This document shows, piece by piece, positions 1 through 11,183 of a stretch of 64,000 bases of DNA (within the stretch, counting starts at the first letter, position 1; each line of letters starts with the position of its first letter). This stretch comes from Pezicula radicicola (taxonomy: Eukaryota; Ascomycota; Leotiomycetes; Helotiales; Dermateaceae), in the NCBI GenBank assembly GCA_003008705.1, contig PDUO01000050.1, forward strand, positions 190,682-254,681, in the 5' to 3' direction. The notes under the pieces are model-generated. The model made no database searches, was not told where the DNA came from, and saw nothing but the letters and a program-made list of their open reading frames with translations. Made by a program: the position numbers and the translations under genes.

Positions 1-3000
1 CTCTAGTTGATTAATACCTTATTGCACGCCCCTATGGCCCAAGCGTTAGCCAATATTCATGATTCGGGATACTGTAGCTTCGTAACTCTTTGACATTTTC
101 CCGAAGATGAGGGATTTCTGCGGTGGTAAAATATCTTCCAAAGCTTGAACTACTGGGACGTGCACTTTCTTCTCGGTCAAAAGCCCTACAAGAATAGTAA
201 CTTCCGCATAAGTCCTCAAAGTTTTCAGTTCATTTTTCTCTTTGAGAATCTAGGTACTGTCAGGTCTACTACCGCCCTTGCCAAGCATTTGCTTAGATAG
301 CTGGTGTGGCCTGAAATCAACGCCACTGTTTCAATAATTGGAAGTGCTTATGCAATACAAAGTTCACCACTAGCTATCCTTAATAAAACACAGGGCCAGA
401 GGCTGGGGGAAAGTAAGAAGTCTATTGATAAGATTTACAAACGCCGAAATTCACAATTAACTCCGTTCTCTGATAGGGTGCGGTGCATACACGGAGGGGC
501 CTCCTGTCTGGAAGTAAGTTTCAATTTCGGGAAGGCGATTTCATGGCTAAGATCGCATACTCTAGCCAATCCTATGCATTACATTGCCAAATCTTATCTT
601 CAGATCTAGTTTGGAGGGCTAAATTTAGTCTACTATGTTTCTACTTCGAGCTTGCTTAGCTAACATGGCACAAGTCACTTTTATACAATTATAAATTCCT
701 GGTACTTGGTTTCGTATCTTGTGTCAACGATGCATGTAATTAAAAAGAGTTTATCTCTTGCGCGAAAAACATCGAAGCCAGTGTATCTAATATAATTTAT
801 GGCATTAATGGTTATAAGGCACTACAGTGCGTCTTATTTTACTATAGAGTCTAGAATTGTTTACTTATTTCAACTTTATCTACATACATAACCAGATTGT
901 TAAAGATATAGAAAATGTGTAGGTGATAAGGATCACAAAATACTTCTATTGGCATTTTCATATTCTGTCGAAGTGATAGCAAAGTTTTCTTATTAACTAC
1001 TTTGTAAGTCCCTTGGACGAGGAAATCATACACCAGCCACTTCACATTCAAGATTGAAAAGTCTGTGGTTTTACTATTAATGCAACGCTCTTGTACACGC
1101 CACTAGATTTACCTTATATACTTTTTGAAATGGCCTTTAAGAAACAGCAACAGTGTGAGGTCTACATAAAAGTATTGGTTCTGAAGCGGCAGGCTAAATC
1201 TTCGTTTCCAAGCCACGTCTCACTATTCAACTGAATTCAAGGCTCCACAAAGTTAATATGCCGAAGCAGAATACAAAAAAAGTAACTAAAGAGACTGTAA
1301 GACATCACCAATGTCTTTGCAGTCCCCGTACTCCTCAACCACGTCGAAGTCTTCATCTCGCTGTTCTAGTAAGCCAAAATTACTACACAACGCAAGCCTT
1401 CCAGCTCAATCCACTTTCTTCCTCTTACCAGAAGCCTTTCTATATGACCCAGAATTTTTATATACAGTCATTTTGCCAAATCCTTGCCGTCCACATCCTT
1501 TTTTCCGTTTACATTCTCCAATCTACACTCAATCCCTTTAGCCATTCGATTCTATACCAATCTCAAATATCCACCCTCTTCTTCCACAGTTTAAAAAACC
1601 ATCAACCTACGCCTTACATCTCAGAAAATCCTAGCATTAAAATAGGAACAGAATAAGCAACGGCTCAAGTTCAGGTGCCGGCACGGGTCTCAGCTCCTCT
1701 GCCTATGTCTGCGTGGGTAGTAAACTGGTACTCGTCTAGGAACGAAGAACATCTCTAAAGCCCGCCTGATTAAACAACCGCGCGGAATATTACAAAGGTA
1801 CATATGATGAGGAGTTGAATTAAGCTGCCTGCACACAACTGGAGGATCTTTATAAATGTTCGAAGTACTCCGGAGGTCGGCCAAAGATCCAGATTCGATG
1901 TCAACAATTAATTTTGCAAACATCAATGCCATCGGGGAACTTTCTTTGCTAGATGGCTTCCGACAAAATCCTAGAGTTGAAGGGTCATGTAGTCATGCTT
2001 GTTCCCTCCACAATGCAGCAATTAGAAATGATTCCATAACTAGATATAAGTTTTCTTCTAATGGCTAACGGCTAGCAAAAACAGATTGATTTTATTCTAG
2101 CCTTATTGTTCTACAACTATTATTACTAGTAGTAGGATCTAGTAACTCAAAAATTAGGAATACAATCTACAGGCCAAGTGTCATAAATCCGTTGATAGGC
2201 CTTCACGCACACCTCCTTCCCGGAGGCCCGACCGTGTCCCAATGTTGGCAATTTGGTGGTAGTAAACTTCTAGGGAACACTACAAGATGAGGTGACTGAT
2301 GGCTTCTAATGAACCTGAATGGAGTCTGTCAGGGACCTTACACTAGTTACTTTTATAAGTTCTTTACACACTCGGCTAATTGACAATCTATCTTGGGTGC
2401 AATCAATTCTGGTCTCTAGCCTCCTTCTGAATCGTTGTTTCAAACCCCTCGATCAGTTGATGAACTTAGCTGCAAGGAAGCGACCAGTGGATAAAGAATA
2501 TGATTTGCCTATTGTCAGTTTTTGGTGTAAGCTGTAGTATTCTGTATCTGAATTTTTATTCTCCTTGCATCAATTCATTGCGATCCTTCTAGTATTAATT
2601 TAGCAGAGGGCACCTACGTTTCGAACCAGTGAGTTTATTGGGTTTGAAGAAATCAAAGTGCCAATGAACTAAACTCTTCAAGACACTGTGAGTTTTCAAG
2701 ACAGTCAAGGCAATCGGCTCAAAAGGCGCTATAAGGAGCACATACTATCAGTTAAAACAACGCTGCATCCTTCCAAACAAAATGAAGCAACAGAAGGTTT
2801 TGCCAGCTTGACATTTTTTCGTTGTGTATTTGTAAGTCGTCCCGTATACTTAATTCGCAATACGAGAATAATGACAGACAAACATACATTAACAACAGCA
2901 GACGTGAATTTTTTTTTAAAGCCTTTTTGATTCGGATTCAAGGTAAGGTAAGCAAAGTATATCAAAGAGGAAAATTATAGAGTTTTGTACTATACCCTGG

Positions 3001-3513
3001 TGTTACAAACGCTCCTTTTTATAAGGATTCGGACCCCTGAGAACTTTACTACTAAGCAATGTATGTATCTTGCTACATAGGACCTATTGGTTTGTGCATA
3101 TGGTGATTCTTACACTAGGGGATACTAGAGGTCCAGTTCATTATAGAGTCGACAGAAATTTTTACAAGAACTCCTTCCTTCTCTGGAACCAAATAACAAT
3201 CTGTAAAATCGAATACGCTACATAATTGAGTTATACTATAGACAATTACTCCTTAAGAACCTACTAAAGCTTTTCTTTGATTTCCTTCGACGCTAGAAAG
3301 AAATTATAAAGTTCGACTATATTAATTAGTCTTTATTGCATTGGTGCTTGTATGTAACACTTGATATCTACTACAACTAGAAAAATAGGTAGATTTAGCT
3401 GCTGTAAATATTAGTAAAGTGAAAACCGTATTTTCGTTATAAGCTTTAGGCAGGTTCAAATGTAATAGTACCTTAAGGCAAGTGATACTACTTGAAGTTT
3501 AAGTGTACTAGTA
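1..3513. other. AT-rich stretch without a supported gene
   Basis: I see no coding region here that I can support. Open frames on both strands are short, lack recognisable motifs and are rich in rare-looking residue strings. Base composition is clearly more AT-rich than in the gene-bearing parts of the window, with many TA steps, as in old repeat-derived fungal DNA. A short patch near 3024-3140 resembles a patch near 28641-28745 (see the repeat entries). The stretch ends at an 18-bp minisatellite. Confidence 0.5.
3024..3140 (+). repeat. Degenerate dispersed repeat, copy 1
   Basis: This patch shares two short blocks, in the same order and orientation, with 28641-28745. The first is a GGATTCG-ACCCC-GAGAA-TTTA block and the second is an ACACTAGGGGATA block. 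The blocks are about 90 nt apart here and about 65 nt apart in the other copy. It may be a remnant of one mobile-element family. The match was found by eye and could be chance in AT-rich DNA. Confidence 0.3.
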
Positions 3514-3591
3514 AGTTACTTGAATTAAGTTAGTTACTTAAATCAAGCCAGTCACTCAAATTTAAATTAAGCGAGTTACTTAAAGTAAATG
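3514..3591 (+). repeat. 18-bp minisatellite array A
   Basis: Four degenerate units lie in tandem at 3514-3531, 3532-3549, 3550-3573 and 3574-3591. Three are exactly 18 bp and start AGTTACTT; the third carries an insertion. The array lies about 245 bp beyond the stop of the SDHA-like gene. The same unit recurs in four other intergenic places in the window. Confidence 0.75.
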
Positions 3592-3835
3592 ACTATGCCG
3601 AGATATAGCTGTTTTCCTCCTATGCATAGTTCTATAGCAATAACCACACTCTACAAAACGTTTCTTAGTTTCTATGGATAAGTAGCAAAAAGAACGAGCT
3701 AAGATGCGAAGCAATCTTGTGCTTTAAACCAAGGAGCTGGGATCTGTCGCTTAATGAAGACCAGCAATTCTCTCATTCTTAAAGCGGATCAGAAGCAGTT
3801 GTAAGTCTTGCACCCCAAAAAACCAACCAACAAGC

Positions 3836-6135
3836 CTAATAAGACCTCTTAACAGGCTTCACACTCCCACACTCCCCCTCATCCAAAGTCCCCAAACAAA
3901 CCCCCCTATACCCCATCCTAACCCCCTCCCCACTCTCCCAACTCAAAGAATGCCTCAACCACTCCCCATCATCCCTCTCTTTAAAATCTTCCCTTGCATG
4001 ACTCCCTCTACTCTCCTTCCTCTCCAACGCACTCTTCGCCGTCTGGGCGGCACAACTAATTAAATTCCTACACTCCAACGTCTCAATCAAATCACTATTC
4101 CAAACAAGACTCCTATCCGTCACCTTCAATCTATCCCTAAAATCTTTCTGAACTTCTAAAATAGTTTCATAACCTGTAGAAAGAGAATCATGAGTTCGAA
4201 AGACGGAGATATCTCGTTGCATTGCTTTTTGCATTCTTTCTCTGAGGGTAGAACTTGGTGTGTCGCCTGAGGCGAATCGGATTTTATCGAGGTCTTGGAG
4301 GGATGAATTTCCAATGTCGGAGGGCACTTTGATATGTGGTTGGCCTTTTGAGTTGTTGGATGCTATATGTAAGGCTGTTGCTCGTCCGAAGACTACAATG
4401 TCGAGAAGTGAGTTTGCGCCTAGTCGATTTGCACCGTGTACGGATACACATGCAGCTTCTCCTGCAGCGTAGAGGCCGGGGACGATCTTCTCGGTGCCAT
4501 CTTCAGCTATGGAGAGGACCTGACCGTGGTAGTTTGTTGGGATACCTCCCATGCAGTAATGTACGGTGGGTAGTACAGGGATTGGTTGTCGGGTTATGTC
4601 GATGCCGGAGAAGATATTTGCAGTCTCTGCTATTCCGGGAAGACGCTCGCGTATTACATCTGCTGGGAGATGTGACAACTGAAGAAAGATATGATCTTTC
4701 TCCGTGCCACATCCTCGGCCTTCCCTAATTTCCAAGTTCATTGATCTTGACACAACATCTCTGCTAGCAAGATCTTTCGCGGTAGGCGCATACCGTTCCA
4801 TAAATCGTTCTCCACTAGCATTAAGTAAATATCCACCCTCACCCCTCGCACCTTCAGTAATAAGTACTCCAGCTCCATAAATACCAGAAGGATGGAACTG
4901 TACAAACTCCATATCTTGATTCGGCAAGCCAGCACGAGCAGCCATTGCATTTCCATCTCCAGTAGAAGTATGAGCCGAGGTACAGGAGAAGTAAGCACGG
5001 CCATAACCACCAGTTGCAAGGACTGTATTTCGAGCGAACATGCGATGTATGGTTCCATCTTCCATACTAAGACAAATGACACCTGCGCAGACTCCATCAA
5101 CCATCAGCAGATCTAGAGCAAAGTACTCGATGAAAAAATTGGTATTGTGCTTTAAGCTCTGGCCATAAAGTGTGTGAAGCATAGCATGACCGGTCCTATC
5201 TTCAACACATGCAGTTCGGTATGCTTGACCTCCTTTTCCGTAATTGAGAGATTGGCCTCCTAGTGCTCTTTGATATATTTTGCCGTCTTGGGTCCGAGAG
5301 AAGGGCATGCCGTAGTTTTCGAGCTCGTATACTGCCTTGGAAGCCTCACGTGTCATGTAGTGAATTGCGTCTTGGTCGCCGAGCCAGTCGCTACCCTTGA
5401 CTGTATCATACATGTGCCATCTCCAGTCATCTTTGTGTTGTCAATTTGGCATTCGAATTATATCTGATGAGAGGTGAAAATACCTTCTGTCATGTTGCCT
5501 AATGCTGCATTGATACCGCCTTGAGCTGCAACTGTATGAGACCGAGTCGGGAACTATGAGATCTTGTAAGAAGGTAGGTTATATAAGAAGCCGAAATGGA
5601 GATATCCAAGAGTACAAGTGATTAAACATGCCCACCAATACTCAAGAGAATATCAGCAACTAACCGAACTCCTAGAGTTACGCATAGCTTCTTGGATAGG
5701 AAATGCTCCAAGGTCAGGAAGAGAAACTAAACACTTTAAAAAAAAGTCTAACATCAACAGAAATCAAGTTACTATATCGCAAGAACACAAAAACAGAACA
5801 AACCAAAAGAAAGACATCCACCTACAAGTTTACTAATACAAGCAGTCTCCAACCCCTCCTCAGCCAACCCAACAGCAGCTCTGAGGCCAGCACCCCCAGC
5901 ACCAACAACAATAGCACTATTCACAATTAGAAGACAAAACCTCCGAACCCCCTAAAAAAGAACACGGAACAACATACTCATAATGATGATCCACGATAGG
6001 ATATTTCAAGCCTACTGCTCCAGCAGCGTGTGTCGCCAAGGTCCTCCGCTTCGGTATCGAGAAAGATGCGGGGACCCCGTATTTTTGATTTCTCCACCAG
6101 CTCCACCTTCTTCCTACAGGAGCGACTGTCTTCAT
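3836..6135 (-). CDS. Succinate dehydrogenase flavoprotein subunit, divergent paralogue
   Basis: This encodes an SDHA-family protein, the FAD subunit of mitochondrial complex II that oxidises succinate to fumarate. Four exons join in frame: 5978-6135, 5826-5916, 5484-5553 and 3836-5430, giving 637 residues, the normal length. The N-terminus is basic and resembles a mitochondrial presequence. The FAD-binding [11 protein letters not shown] motif, the SHTVAAQGG motif with the histidine that carries [12 protein letters not shown], the ASRDVVSRS arginine and [10 protein letters not shown] are all visible. Oddities are HPSG where the family has [12 protein letters not shown] where it has TVHYNMGG, and changed conserved stretches such as [13 protein letters not shown]. 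These suggest a second, divergent copy rather than the housekeeping subunit. Intron 2 (5554-5825) is unusually long; the other introns are 53 and 61 nt. It lies upstream-to-downstream in tandem with the sphingolipid reductase gene. Confidence 0.92.
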
Positions 6136-6491
6136 TTTTATGAACTGCTAATTGTAAATACTGGAACGAAGTGTCTCGCTATAAAAATGTCGTTCTGGGA
6201 GATGTCATTCATTTCTACAATGGTCTAGGAAATCATACTGTGGTAAGCAGGAATGAGGGGAAGTCTTCTCGAGTCAAGTACCTTATTCCCGTTTACCAGG
6301 TCCTCGGCATTCGACGGGTTCACACGCTCACGTGTGCGTGTTTGACATGATAAGGCCTGAGTCGAAGTAAGAGTAGAAGCTCCCTGTTGGGTGTGTAAAT
6401 AAGTCACAGAGAAAAGATTCGATGCCACGGTTTTGTTCGGAATATTAGTATTTCTAGGGTCCATAAAACGTCTTCTCCTTATCAAGCCACT

Positions 6492-7654
6492 CTACGACTT
6501 CTTGGGATACGTACTTGGATGGCCATGCTTCTTCCCATAACTCCTAACCTTACCATCGAGATCCGGGCCTACAAACAGCCAAATAATAGCTGTAAGCCAT
6601 GTCATAAGCGTATCAAGAACCCATGAATTCCTCTTACTACCACCCCAAGCACAACTCCGCATTGCATCCCCCAACCAACCCACCGTCACCAGATACTCTC
6701 CTTTCTCCAAACCCTTTATAGCATTCGCAGCAACAACCTCAGGTGTCTGAACAGGATCCGATTCCTCCAAAATGTATGTAATGTCTGGCTTTGTCAAGTT
6801 CTCGGTCTCGAGACCGGGTGATTGAATGGTGCCCGGAAAGACAGTATGAATCTTTATATCCTCGCCATATAAGAGCACTTCCTGCACCAGTGTATCGCTC
6901 AAGCTCTTAATCGCGGCCTTGGCCGGAGCATAGGGTGCATACCCCGCAACAGGATAAAATGAAATGACGGACGACGTAAAGATCAAATGTCGTCGTGTGC
7001 CTTTTGTCGCAGAAGGGTGTAACCATTGTCCCAGTGCCGCCTGTGCCATATCCCAGCAAGACCAGTAGTTTGTATCCATCTGTTGCCGTGCTTTACTCTT
7101 ACTCGAATCGAGGAAGAGGGAAGGGTATGCGGAGCCAGCTATGCACCAGACCACATCTGGGCTCTTCTCATTGTTCCAAGCTGTAGCTTCTGCGATGACT
7201 TGTGTAGCGGCATCTTCGACCGTCATATCAGCGCTAATATACTTGAAGCGTTGCGCAGAGGGATCTGCTGCTGCAGACTGTGGTATTGAGTTAGCTTGTG
7301 AGTAAAGGAAAGTCGCAGGTACGACGCGCTTTAACTTCTTCCAGTGCCGTCTCAAGCTTCGTGACATTGCGTGCAACAATTATGACATTGGCACCCTTCT
7401 GCGCTAATTGTACTGCAACACTCTTTCCCATGCCTTCCGAGGCACCCGTGAGGAGGACTGTCTGTTTTCAAGGTGAGCTTGTGATCATACGAGATCGTGG
7501 GCGTTGAGACGCGTGGATCCAGGGCAACACAATAACGTACCTTCCCCTTCACATCGAACTGGTTGCCGCTGAAGAACCTCATTATGTACGGTAGGACTAT
7601 GACTATACTAAGCACAGTAAAAGCAATGGCCAAAGATTGCACATTCGAAGTCAT
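6492..7654 (-). CDS. TSC10: 3-ketodihydrosphingosine reductase
   Basis: This is a short-chain dehydrogenase that reduces 3-ketodihydrosphingosine to dihydrosphingosine with NADPH at the ER, the second step of sphingolipid synthesis. Exons 7541-7654, 7323-7461 and 6492-7270 give 343 residues. An N-terminal membrane segment (about residues 7-27) precedes the TGASEGMG cofactor motif. The catalytic set appears as SSVISF with a YAPAK (Tyr-x3-Lys) site, and a hydrophobic anchor lies near the C-terminus, as in the KDSR/Tsc10 family. The last intron (7271-7322) has a CTAAC branch point. It ends in tandem NAG acceptors, so a one-residue length difference between transcripts is possible. The start is the first ATG before the membrane segment. 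The 5-prime neighbour region holds an 18-bp repeat array. Confidence 0.92.
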
Positions 7655-8993
7655 GGTGGTTGAAAAGAAATTGGCTTGTAAGCATAGCGCTGACAGCTGT
7701 CGCGAAATTTTGGGGAGCTCAGTGGCCGATAAGCGACACAGCGATAAGAACCTGGAATTTCAGGGGCTCAATGCGCTATAAACTTGGCCAGCCCTCCTAT
7801 TTCATCACTACAATAGCCGAACGAGTTTATAACTGCTTAGCCTTATGAAGTCCTTGCTAAATTATATAACACGTGGATTATTCAAGTCAAGTGTGTTACT
7901 CACTTCAAGTACAGTGAGTTACCTAAAAGTTGCGTTATTCAGATTGAGTAAGTTAGGTACTTTCCTTGAATTTCGTGAATTAAGCGATTCATGTGCTCGT
8001 CAGTACAGTGATATCAATGCCAACTACCGAGCACTATTTACAGTAACTCGAACCACAAGCTTGAAAATCGCATCTTAATCGTTACTAATTCTATAGTCTG
8101 TATCTAGTCTTTCAAGACAAAGTGAAAAGTCGTGGCCTGAGGAAAAGAAAGTTAACAACCTCCTATGTGATATCATATGTCGAGCCCGAAGTAATGGTCG
8201 AATTCTCTTATGAGGGATTGGTCATGATATCGAAGGTAGTTGAATCTATACCTGGTAAATCTGGGCAGGTTGTGGCGTGTACAAGAGCACGTATCCCAAC
8301 ATTTGTAATGAATCTCTTGAAGTGCATTTTGTCTTGGCTATATATTAAATATATGGTCGTAGTGCGAATTATAGCAGCAAACAATTAAGCATTTAAAATT
8401 TTACTAAATTTCGTAAAAGAGGAGAAATGCCAACCACTCAGCAGCAATTCAGCTACTGAACTAGAAATAGTCTGCATATTCATGTAAAGGTTGCTAGATT
8501 GAGGCTGTCATCGAAATTGGTTGTTAGGTTTTCCACCAGAGCCGGAGCTGAAATGCACTTCTAGCCTGATGGGAAATTCTTTGGTATTTTTAGTGTTCGG
8601 AATGGAATGAAAACTCTACATCGTTGGGCTGCAGATTTGATATGACACTCGTTTAAATCCCCTTTGAGTTTGTATTAGAGTGGCTAAAAGAATTTGAAAC
8701 TAAGCTTTTTGCTATTCTTTCTATATACCTAGGTAGGTAAACAAAGGGGAGTGGTTAGGATGCTAGAACCTCGAAAGCCAAACTAGAAAGCCTTTATTAG
8801 GTAGATATTGTTCTGCTTATTTCATCAGGACTAGGTACCTTAGGTAGCTAAAGTTTGGAAGCGCCTGTGAGAGTCCTGTATAATTTCGGTTACACTTCTT
8901 GTAAGGGTATGAGACTTCCTGCATATCCTTTCCTAAGTTCTCACCGTTTAGAGGCGGAGGTCGACCTTAAGAATCATCGGCATATCTCCCACT
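7655..8993. other. Intergenic, no supported gene
   Basis: Apart from the minisatellite at 7878-7952 I see no gene. Open frames up to 88 codons lack recognisable motifs. Around 8728-8850 there are several CCTAGGTA/GGTACCTT-type palindromic words, which are common in fungal intergenic DNA. Confidence 0.5.
7878..7952 (+). repeat. 18-bp minisatellite array B
   Basis: Units begin at 7878 (18 bp), 7896 (23 bp), 7919 (16 bp) and 7935 (18 bp), each starting TTAYTC or TTACC. The array is in the same orientation as array A and sits about 220 bp upstream of the sphingolipid reductase start codon. Confidence 0.65.
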
Positions 8994-10716
8994 TTACCGA
9001 TTGTAGATACTGCTGGTCTCGATGGTGTTGAAGATCCGTCGATACCCAGGATCAAGTTGGACCACGACATTCGATGGTTCGCCTTGGCAGGAATGGTTCC
9101 CTACGATTTGATGGCCTGTTGTACCATAGAAAGTCCCTTGAAAGCGTCCGCTACCATAATCCTGCCAAATATTGGTTGGGAAGTCCCTGCTGTACTGGTA
9201 TTGTCTGAAGGTTATCGTTTGCACCATCAACTGTTTTGTCGAATTCTGGTCGACTGCTCGACCCACTGCTATGCGTCTGTGAGAGGATGGTCTTGAAATA
9301 GTTCGCTACGCCCGAAAAGGCGGGAAGTATGTCGCTATCCATAGCCAATAACAGATCCAAGTATTGCTCTATTATTTGATGCCAACGGTAAGTAGTCGTA
9401 TGAAGATCCATACCATTGCCAATCGAGCGCTTAGACATCCACCGATGATATCCGTCATGAGTCCAAGGGATAGCGGGATCAAGTTCAAAAGTAGCACACT
9501 CACACTAAAATGAGAGTTACAGTCCCATACCATCTCACCGGTATAGAAATAAACCGTACGGGGTGATAGAAGGCGCTCCTGCAGGACCCAGCCCCGTGAT
9601 AGCAAGGGCGCAGATTCTTGAAGATCAATTTCTGATCGCGCACTTTGGAAAGCCAAATCCAGATATGTTCGCACCTGCGAATGTCTTATGTAGTGAGTAG
9701 ATCCAAACCTATCCTCAGAGCCAGGAATCTCGTAAGATGTGATAGGAAAGGAGTCGTCATAACCTAGAGTCCATCGCTGACCAAAAAGCCCATAGTCTCC
9801 ATTGTAACTAGCTGTCGAGGCTATGTTTATAGTCGAATTCGCATAAATTTGTGCCATTTGCGAAGACTGTACTTCCCAATCGCGTTTACTGTCTTGCAAT
9901 ATACACAATGAATCGATCCAAATGTACTTTATCTTGAGTGCAAAAGTAAGTTGGACAGAATCCTGGAAGGTCCTTGACAAGTCCGATAATGCGATGCCAG
10001 CTTTTCTGTCAGAGATGTTTTCGGTTGTGGTGGTTATGAATTTGCTGTTATTACCCCAGCAGCGACTTAGTGAAATATATTCTCTAGTCTCTGCGCTCGT
10101 TTCAGCCAGGTGTATCTTGCTTGTAGTACCGAGAGAGCTAATATCCAGAACTCGCCAAGGAAGGATATTTGACCCGTGAGGACACCGAGTATGCTCGTTT
10201 CTACATATCACCATCCAATCGTTGATTCGACGGACAGCTTTAGAAATGTCCAAGCCTAACGTCAGTTCAGAAGCTTCATGACAGAACAAAGAGGGGGTTG
10301 TCCCTATCAAAGTCAGACTAGTACAGAGTTGGATTCCTGTTGTCTCCTACCGGTAATGTATAAATCTCCAATAATGACAGTTTGTTAATACAGTCGCTGT
10401 ATCCACTATATGGTGGCTTATATCCTTGAAAATCAAATACATTAAGTTTTAGTATTCGCGGTGTCCCATAACTATGCCAATAAGTCCAAAAGCCACCTTC
10501 GATTTCGAATGATAATGTAGAAGCAGAGGAATCATAAATTCGTTCTATGGGTACTTTGGCAAGTACTGCGGTAAGCCCTGCCAGCAAAAGCGAACATAGC
10601 CTGCAACCTTTAGGCGCAGAGGCTGCAAGGTCAGAAAGCGAGAAATAGCCCTAATTAGTCTGGGAAGTATCTGGCACCAGACTGTAGTTGCATGTGAAGC
10701 AGGAATCGATTTCCAT
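8994..10716 (-). pseudogene. HET-domain (heterokaryon incompatibility) pseudogene
   Basis: The remains encode a HET protein of the group that triggers incompatibility cell death in fungi. In order, the minus strand shows an N-terminal Cys-rich lead (CFTC, then GCRLCSLLLAG), the HET core (YISLSRCWG, IKYIWIDSLCILQDSKRDW, YANSTINIAST, RGWVLQERLLSPR) and a C-terminal QYLAGLW element. Several breaks are visible. There is an in-frame TAG at 10651-10653, a frameshift near 10320-10350, and a frame change near 9440-9510 that might instead be an intron. A further TAG lies at 9151-9153 directly after QYLAGLW. A TGA at 9052-9054 stands where the family has the first Trp of a WSW motif. The frame reads well between breaks, so decay is fairly recent. 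The start at 10716 is the first ATG of the Cys-rich lead and may not be the original one. Confidence 0.85.
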
Positions 10717-11183
10717 CCTTAACAGTGGCCGGGATTGCTGAAGTTGTACTATAGGTACTAGTATCCACTAAAGAATTGCGCCACTTCGAAGTATAGTTTA
10801 GAAGGCCGTCGTCTCATAGATTTCCGTCCATTAATCCAGTCACCTCATTTCTGCGCATAAATCGAGGTGTATATCGCTCAGTGTGAAATATGAACGGCTC
10901 GCAGTTCCATGAGCGCATACGCATCAGCAATATTGAGGTTTGAGTGATGGACTTGAAAGGACGTTGAGAAGCAGGTTTGGCCTTAGTGCTGTGGGGCGAG
11001 GGGCGAGCCTGTAGGCTAGGTAAACAAGCTAATAGGAAGTGCACAAACACTACATAGAGCCTATAGATTAATAGGTAAGTCACCTTAGGTATTCTAAGTT
11101 TAACTATGTATTTCTCTGTGTTAAATATGATTGTCGAATTCGGGGCCTGTAGTTAAGATATGGTATGCTATCCAATTCTTGCC
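10717..11183. other. Intergenic, no supported gene
   Basis: An 89-codon minus-strand frame (10814-11083) has no recognisable motif. Nothing else supportable was seen between the HET pseudogene and the MED5 stop codon. Confidence 0.5.
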
